DNA from: Protonemura montana
Lineage: Eukaryota > Arthropoda > Insecta > Plecoptera > Nemouridae
Length of the DNA stretch: 64,000 nt
Reading direction: 5' to 3'
Assembly (NCBI GenBank): GCA_947568835.1
Contig: OX387606.1
Span: forward strand, 1,426,001-1,490,000
Shown here: positions 35,201-44,200 of the stretch, piece by piece
Position numbering within the stretch: the first letter of the stretch is position 1
How the letters are laid out: each line of letters begins with the position of its first letter
The notes under the pieces: model-generated
What the model was told of the DNA's origin: nothing
What the model saw: the letters and a program-made list of their open reading frames with translations, nothing else
Database searches by the model: none
Program-made: the position numbers and the translations under genes

Positions 35201-38200
35201 TCGAAGGACATCAAGTGTTTGTCGTTCAGTCACCAGTGAGTCTGGAAGATGGAATTATTGGCTCTCTATTTCAGGGCAAAGAGCGTTCAAAATTTAGATG
35301 AAATCTTATTTAAATTGCAAACGCTTGCAATGCGCGGGGTATTTTATTATTATCAACACTATAACCTTCTCAAAAACTGATGCCTAAACGGGGATCCCCG
35401 TTTAGGCATCAGTTTTTGAGACGGTTATAGTGTTGATAATAATAAAATACCGTTCAAAATGGCCGACCACTAAACCTTCTTTCAACATTAATCCATAAGA
35501 GCTTGTAGAGTGAATTAAGCAAGAAAGCCGCTATATCGGCCATTTTAACTGCTCGTATTTTAGTAAAGATGCTTTAAAATTTAAAAGCTTGTACAGACAC
35601 AACGGCTTAGGTTCTATTTTGTCATTTTTTCAAAATTTCATATTGCTTCCTATTCTCATATCGACGTTTGGGCATCATTTTTTGAGACGGTTATAGTGTT
35701 GTAAATAATAAAATACCCCGCGCATTGCAAGCGTTTGCAATTTAAACAAGATTTCATCCTAATACAGCAACGAATCCAACGTCAAATTGGAGTTACTCGA
35801 GTTTGACAGGTTGTGACGTGATATAGCGTCACTAGAATCAGAGTGACTGTGAGTATTCACAGCCTCATGGTTCTACTCCTTGGAGATCCGTCATTCTCAT
35901 CAAATACACTAAAATCATCTCAAAAAGCAAGTGTCCAAGTAGCTCAATTGGTCAGAGCAACACCCGCCATAGGTGGAGATCTGGGTTCAAGTCCCCGTTG
36001 GAGCATCAATTTTTGAGACGGTTATAGTGTTCATAATAATAATATAACGCTAACATAATTGGCTTTGCATGTTTAGATCAAACCTATATTGACAGGAAAA
36101 GCAAATGCGTTGTTTTGAAGCTTAAGCTCAATAAAAGTCTGTAACTCTAGCTTCATCCTTTGACTTATAATCTGTCACAAGTGACATTCTCGACACAGCC
36201 CCGTCGATGAGACTTGTCTGCTAAGCGGTGCCAATGTGGGCACGACCGGAGCGCTCGCCGTGGCCGAACCCTGGAACTACTACGAGCTGACGTCATCGAG
36301 CATAGACTGCACGCACTTGTTTCGCTGTGACAACGAAAAGTGCGTCAACAAGACGGCGGTGAGTTCGCGGCTTTAGCACAACTGGTCACAACAGAAGGAG
36401 ATTTCTTTGCAACATACCGAACAACCCCCATATTATCTTCTAGCTCTGTGCAACACTGCGCTGAGTCAGGTATTGGTTGGGTGAACATCATACACATGAC
36501 TAGTTCTGTTCGGGAGAGAGGTTGGAGAGATGAAAGTTAAGCAACACTGTGCTGAGTCAGGTATTGGTTGGGTGAACATCATACACATGACTAGTTCTGT
36601 TCGGGAGAGAGGTTGGAGAGATGAAAGTTAAGCAACACTGCACTGGGTCAGGTATTGGTTGGGTGAACATCATACACATGACCAGTTCTGTTCGGGAGAG
36701 AGGTTGGAGAGATGAAAGTTAAGCAACACTGCGCTGGGTCAGGTATTGGATGGGTGACCATCATACACATGACCAGTTCTGTTTGGGAGAGAGGTTGGAG
36801 GGATGAAAGTTAAGCAACACTGCACTGGGTCAGGTATTGGTTGGGTGAACATCATACACATGACCAGTTCTGTTCGGGAGAGAGGTTGGAGGGATAAAAG
36901 TTAAGTAACACTGCGCTGCGTCAGGTATTGGATGGGTGACCATCATACACATGACCAGTTCTGTTCGGTAGAGAGGTTGGAGGGATGAAAGTCAAGCAAC
37001 ACTGCGCTGGGTCAGGTATTGGATGGGTGACCATCATACACATGACCAGTTCTGTTTGGGAGAGAGGTTGGAGGGATGAAAGTTAAGCAACACTGCGCTG
37101 AGTCAGGTATTGAATGGGTGACCATCATACACATGACCAGTTCTGTTCGGGAGAGAGGTTGGAGGGATGAAAGTTAGTACAGCAACTTCACTCGCCTTGC
37201 TTATCAACCTCTCGACAGCATGGATTTGTGGAGGAATCCTGTTGTTCGCGTTGTACCGTCCTTCGGAAGGGACGTTAAGCCGGTGGTCCCCTTGGTGCTC
37301 TTCAACAGGAGTAGGCTACGTGCCGGCACCGGGTTTTCCCTCCTCCCTTCTAGGCTGGTTTAGGCTCATCATTATCCTCATCGTCGTACACTCACTCACC
37401 GACCCCATTAGACCAGTGCCGCATGACCAGATGTCAAAACAGTGCGTCGTTAAACACCATAAATAATAATAAATAATTCGGACACCTCCCATCTGTTAGC
37501 AACAAGTGGAGTCATGCTTTGTGCCTTCTGACACAAACGCACCGCCTTGTTTAGGTGTGCGACGGCAAGAACGACTGTGGAGACCGAAGCGACGAGTCCG
37601 AGTGCAACGCCATCTACAAAGACTACGAGATCCGACTGGCCGGGAGTAATGTTTCTCACGAGGGACGCATCGAGCTCAAGGGTGCGTAGGTTTCTTGGAT
37701 CTTTCATATCTTTGATCACAGAACAAAGGAAAGAAGTCCCGAGTTGGACGCCATCTTGTGACGTCAGTTGGCTTCTATGGAGACCAACTAAGGAAGCCAA
37801 TGACTTTCTTTAAATTAGCAAGTGTCCCTCAAAAAGGGTTCAGTATTTTGGAATTGTTTTGACAGTTAGAATCGTTTGACATAAAGTCACCTGTTGCCAA
37901 CAAAAACTATTTGAACTGGGTTTTGAATGCTAAGTAAAGGACATCTAAATTTCCCGACGTTTCTAAGTGCTAAGTGTTAAGTCTATATCAAGTAGACATG
38001 AGTCTAAAAACCATCACCTGGAACCCTTCAGAGGCCGCAGTTCCTGAGCAAAAGGGATGAATGTGAAAAGGCTAAATGAAATCAAATAACTAACTCAAGC
38101 GTCGTTCCGCAGTCGGTGGCCGGTGGGGCGTCGTATGCGATGACCTCTTCGACCTGCGCGACGCCGAGGTAGCGTGTCGCGAGCTGGGCTTCCCGTTGGG

Positions 38201-41200
38201 AGCGCGTGAGCTGCTGCCAGGCGTCGCGGCGCCTGACGCCGCACGTGGCCTCGTCTTCCTAGTCGACGATCTTCAGTGTCGTGGCGATGAGACGACGCTC
38301 CGCCATTGCGACTTTGATGGCTGGGGTGTCCACGATTGTTCGCCGGACGAGGTCAGCGCCGACCTTCAAATCTGGATGCGGCGACTGTCAAAGTTGACCA
38401 GAGAATGTGTTACTCTATCTAGAGTTGCGTTTACCTATAAAGTTATAAACGCTAGGGTCTGGGATTTTATTACTTATGCTAGTGACATTGACGGATCTAA
38501 AAATAGATGGTTATCATTTTTTTTAGAAAAACTATTTCAACTGGGTTTTGAATGCTAAGTGAAGAACAACTAAATTTCCCGACGTTTCGTTACATGTACT
38601 AGTTACTTCTTCAAGGGTTAGAGCAGTCCTGACAATTTTCCGATAACAAAAGAACCACATAAAATTATAACAATTACCTAGTTCAAGCTTCCTAAATGCA
38701 TCTAAATAAAATAATCAGGGTCAATAACTTAAAAACTAATGTATTATGTATTTTCTGAAATAAGATCTCGAAAACATTGGCGTTTTTTTTAACTAACTAA
38801 TTATGTGTATGGAATTATAGTTTGCCTTCGAAAATATTCAGTCAATTCAAAATCTAAATAAGATACATCCATTGGCGGAGACAGGTTTAAGATATCTGCT
38901 CTTCTTCTCTTCCCAGGACCCACATACTTTTATTTTATATTGGCGAAAAATACTCTTCTTTTGGGAAAGCTAGAGGCTTTATAACATAATAACAGAATAT
39001 GGATAATAAAAAAGTAATTGATTTTTTTAATCTTACAGTTCCCTGAAAGAAATACTGACATAAGAGTTATCTGACTAGACTCACATGGCTGACAAGAGGG
39101 TTTCACCGGCAGGTGGCGGGCATAGCGTGTCGCGTGGCCGGCCTCGAATGCTCGGCAGACCAGTGGCGCTGCGAGACGAGCTTAGAGTGCATCTCTGTCA
39201 CCTTCCTCTGTGACGGACTCGACGACTGCGACGACGCCAGCGACGAGGCCGACCGCCACTGCAAGGTGAGTGCCGAACGGATTGACGCGTTGAGAACACC
39301 GAAGTTAAGAAGCACTGCTCTGAATCAGTATATCACCGAATTGAGTGTAGGTTACAGGTAGAGAAACAACGTCAATGTTACAGTATCTGCGTGAAAGATG
39401 ACCACCAAATGACTTCCTTACCGACAAAAATGCAGAGTACCGGAACATCACGTTAAGTGGAGCCACTGTCGTATGAAATTTAATTTCGATATTTCTCGTA
39501 GGTTACTCGCTTTTTAATATCGTTACGTGTTTATCAATCGTTGAGGTAAACATTGATGGAGATTTTTTGAGCATGAAAAGTCTCAAAAGCGAGTAACCTA
39601 CGAGAAATATCGAAATTAAAATTCATACGACAGTGGCTCCACTTAACGTGATGTTCCGGTACTCTGCATTTTTGTCGATAAGGTAGTCATTTGGCGGCCA
39701 TCTTTCACGCAGAGACTGTAACATTGACGTTCAAACTCTACCTATAACCTACACTCAACGGTATCATCAGTCTCATGACCCGTTCTGTTTGGGAGAGAGT
39801 TTGGAGGAATCGAGTTCCTTGCTTATCAGCCTCTCGACAGCATGCCCTAAGAGATGTTTGACAGATGGTTCCTTTTTCCTGCTCTGGAGTGAGCTACGTT
39901 CCAGATCTGGACTTACCCTCGTTCTTGCAAGTCGTCATCGTCACCCATGCTTTCAGTATCGCCATCAGACCGCAGTAACGGTTGTCATAACAAATGGTTA
40001 AAACGCCACAAAACAAACGAATAAAAGACACCAAATCTAGAACCTATCACAGGCCGAAAGATCACTCAACTAATAGGGAAATCTCATTAAGATTATTATT
40101 TAATTATTATCATTGTGTTCAAATACGCGTTTAAAATAAAATCTGATGTATTTTTTCTTTTTATAATCCGATCATAACTTTCCTATTTATATTTGTTTTA
40201 AGAATGGCTAAAATATGAATTCTCGTGGCGGGATGAAAACGGGCTGTGACGTCAGAAATAATGTTCTGATGTCATTTCGGGTCACTTTTGCGTTCGCTTC
40301 TGTTTCTTGACGTTTCTTGACGTCATACTGACGTCAGATATCACTTCATGTCATAAAAAATGGCGACCCTCGTTTTCGTACGAGATTGAAACGCAAACAT
40401 TTTAAACAGAAATATTTTCTTCAAAATTGGATTTAGAAGAAAATAAAAAAATACATGTTCATTATTTTCTCACAAAAAAATAAATAAAAATAGTTTGAAA
40501 TTTAAAGAGATTACCCTGTTAGACAAAGCAACCTGACATCGCTCCTCCTCCAGAAGATCAAGTTTCCTGTGACAGATGCAAGTCACAGCTTCGTTCTGTG
40601 CAGGCGCCGGTGGCGCTGCGACTAGCGGACGGTCCGAGCAACTCGTCGGGTCGCGTCGAAGTGCGTAGACACGGAGTCTGGGGGACCGTGTGCGACGACG
40701 ACTTTGATGCGCGCGCAGCGAAAGTCATCTGCAAGTAGGCATAATTCTTCTCCACAAATTCTCCTTTATGGCCGACATTTTACATTATGAGCTACTGGGT
40801 TTCAATGTTGCATGTCGGCCATTTTGAATGGCGGTTAAAATTACTAAAACCACCCGCAAACCTGCACTGGAAACCTTAAAGAGGCAAACCTCACAGAAGC
40901 TTATTTGAATACATTGCAAAATGTTCGAAACCCAGTTGTTATTTTGTGCGTACGCTCACGCACCTTTTCTTGCAATAGTGAACGTCGATCACTAATTCCG
41001 GGAAAAGTTTGGTCTACTCTACATTTAAATTCAAGTAACACACGTTATTTTTACGTGTTGGTGAACATTTTATTTGGAAATGGCATTCAGCAGAACGTAG
41101 GTAAATTCACAGAATCTTATCATTCTGAAAAATAAAAGCCAAATACACTAGCTCATAATTATGACTACGCAAAGCGATAGCAAGGCTAATCTTAGCTAAG

Positions 41201-44200
41201 CTCAGGCAACGCTAGCCTTTGTCAGGCAGCGCCGACAAAGCATAGCGAGAGTATAGAAATTGTTTCAATGTTTTTCACCTTTTGGCACGGCTTCCTTGTC
41301 CCCCCCCCCCCCCCCCCCCCCAAATCACACGACCCTGATCGTCACCACCAACATGGCGGCTTGGAGTCTTCTCTAACCTACCACGCTAACGCATGCGTAG
41401 ATCGCTTGGCTTCCCGGGGACAGCGCAGGCGCTCAAGGGTGCCCCGTTCGGTGCCGGTGCAGGGCACATCTGGTTGGATCAGCTGGCGTGTGCTGGCACA
41501 GAGGATGCCGTGGATCTGTGCAGGCATGCGCCCTGGGGCGATCATAACTGTGCGCATGACGAGGATGCTGCAGTCGTCTGCGCAGCCGTCGAGTTGCCAG
41601 TGCAGAAGGTAAGTCTTCAAATCTAACGGTCATTTTAATAATGTGTGGTTTCAAAAGTAACTGCCAGTTTAATACTCAGCCAATCAGATAACCTCTCAAC
41701 CTCCAATTATCTCGAACCGAACGGTTTGCCGCGTTGGAAACACCGGTCCTCGTGAGATCACTGAAGTTAAGCAACACTGCGCTGAGTCAGGTATTGGATG
41801 GGTGACTATCATACACATGACCAGTTCTATTCGGGAGAGAGGTTGGAGGGATGAAAGTTAAGCAACACTGCGCTGGGTCAGGTATTGGATGGGTGACTAT
41901 CATACACATGACCAGTTCTGTTCGGGAGAGAGGTTGGAGGGTGAAAGTTAGTACAGCAACTTCACTCGCCTTGCTTATCAACCTCTCGACAGCATGGATT
42001 TGTGGAGGAATCCTGTTGTTCGCGTTGTACCGTCCTTCGGAAAGGACGTTGAGCCGGTGGTCCCCTTGGTGCTCTTCGACAGGAATAGGCTACGTGCCAG
42101 CACCGGGTTTCCCCTCCTCTCTTCTAGGCTAGGTTAGGTTCATCATCATCCTCATCATCGTCCACTCATTCACCGACGCCATTGCACCAGTGCCGCATGG
42201 CCAGATGTCAAAACAGAGCGTAGTTAAACACCACAAATAATAGTAATAATCCAGTTATTTGTTTTTCTAGGCACGATTTCTTTCTGCGACTCACGCAGTC
42301 GCAAAGATACTTAAAGTAAAAAGGAAACTTTAAACAAGCTTTTATTTCACCTTGTATTATGACAGGTAATGAAACGTCCAACTAAAAGATTGGATCCGTC
42401 CAGATTTCGGCGGTTCCTGGCAGGCAAACCGTCATATTGGGAGTCACTTTAGATACGGCTTGTAATTACTCTAAACTTGGCTAAAGATGCAACGTGTCTC
42501 CTGTCCCTTTCCTAACGTGCCATGCCTGTCCACGACCTTGACTCGAGTCCCTCGTCTGCCCCGACCAGTTCGCCGCCTCGCGCGTGGAGAAGGCGTCTGC
42601 CCCGGCCTCCATCAGCGTCCTGCCCACAGTTTGCGGCCTCCAACCCTTGCAGACGCCGCCCTTCTCCGCGGCACAGCCCCGTGTGGTCGGCGGTAGTGAG
42701 GTCACGCCCGGCAGTCAGCCGTGGGTCGCCAGTTTGCGAGTGCGATCTGCCGGCAAGTCCGTGCACTGGTGCGGGGCGGTCGTCATCGCCCCGCAGTTCG
42801 TGTTAACTGCTGGACACTGCCTCCAGGATTACCGCAAGGCGGCGTACATCGTGCGGGCCGGAGACCATGACACCGAGGTAACCGACGCTTAACGACGCAA
42901 TGCTAGGATGACAGCAATTTTGTAAACATTTGAAAACGGCAAAGTAAACTCCTGAAACGTAATAACAAGAGAACCGGTCAACTGTTCTGATTTAAAACAA
43001 AGGAAACTCGAAAGCCACAATATCTTTAAACTTATGATAGTTTTTAAACTCATGTCTACTTGATGTAAACTCAGCACTAGTTTTAACAAAAACTATTTCA
43101 ACTGGGTTTTGAATCCTAAGTAAAGGACAACTAAATTTCCCAACGTTTCGTAACTTGAACAAGTTTCCCAGTTCAAATAGTTTTTGTTAAAACTAGTGCT
43201 AAAGTTAAATCAAGTAGAAATGAGTCTAAAAACAATCATAGCAACTAAATATCGAAACGTTTCGTAGCTTGTACCGTAGCTTACTGTAACGAGTTCTTTT
43301 GTTATCGGAAAATTGTCAGGACTGCTCTTACCCTTGATAAAGTAACAGGTACAAGTTACAAAACGTTGGGAAATTCAGTTGTTCTTCACTTAGCATTCAA
43401 AACCCAGTTCAAATAGATTTTGTTAAAATCTTTGCACTAGTTTTAGAGTAAGCCACGAAAGTGTCAGGTAAATCCATCAGGTAAAGAGTGAGATGCACTT
43501 GAGCAATGTGACTTGTAAACGCGTTCCTCTACGATGATCCAGATGCCTGAAAACGGAGAACAAGAGGCACACGTGGCCGACATCTTCGCGCATGCCCAGT
43601 TCAACGCTGGGCTGCGCATGGCTAACGATATTGCAGTGGTCAAGCTCAAGGGCGCCGGCTTCCGTCTGGGCAGCCATGTGCAGCCGATTTGTCTGCCCCC
43701 ACCGGCCGTTAAGTCCACGCATGCGTCACGTGGTGACTGTACCACCTCGGGATGGGGGTCTGCTCGCGCAGCTGGATCGGGTATGATACATCAGCTGGCT
43801 TGGAAATGGAAGGTTTCTTGCTTGAAGTAGGTGCTGGGTTTTTTTTATTGTTATGAACACTATAAACGTCTCAAAAATCGATGCCCAAACGAGGACTGAC
43901 ATTTTTGAGACGGTTATAGTGTTGATAATAATAAGAATCCCAGCGCATTGCAAGCGTTTGCAATTTAAATAAGATTTCATCCTAACAGGTGCTGGGGATA
44001 GTTGGGGAAGGATCTTTTTAAAAGATCGCGATCGAATTTTCCACGATCCTTTTAAAAGATCGTTTTTCAACGTTTTTCAACTTCTTGCAAGGCATTTTTG
44101 TTCCTGTTAAGTCTTAACAGGCTGTACATTTTCTTTTTGTATGTTTGCATGTTAGTCATAATCCTCGTTGCATTGTATTCCTAGTATTTCTATATTAATA

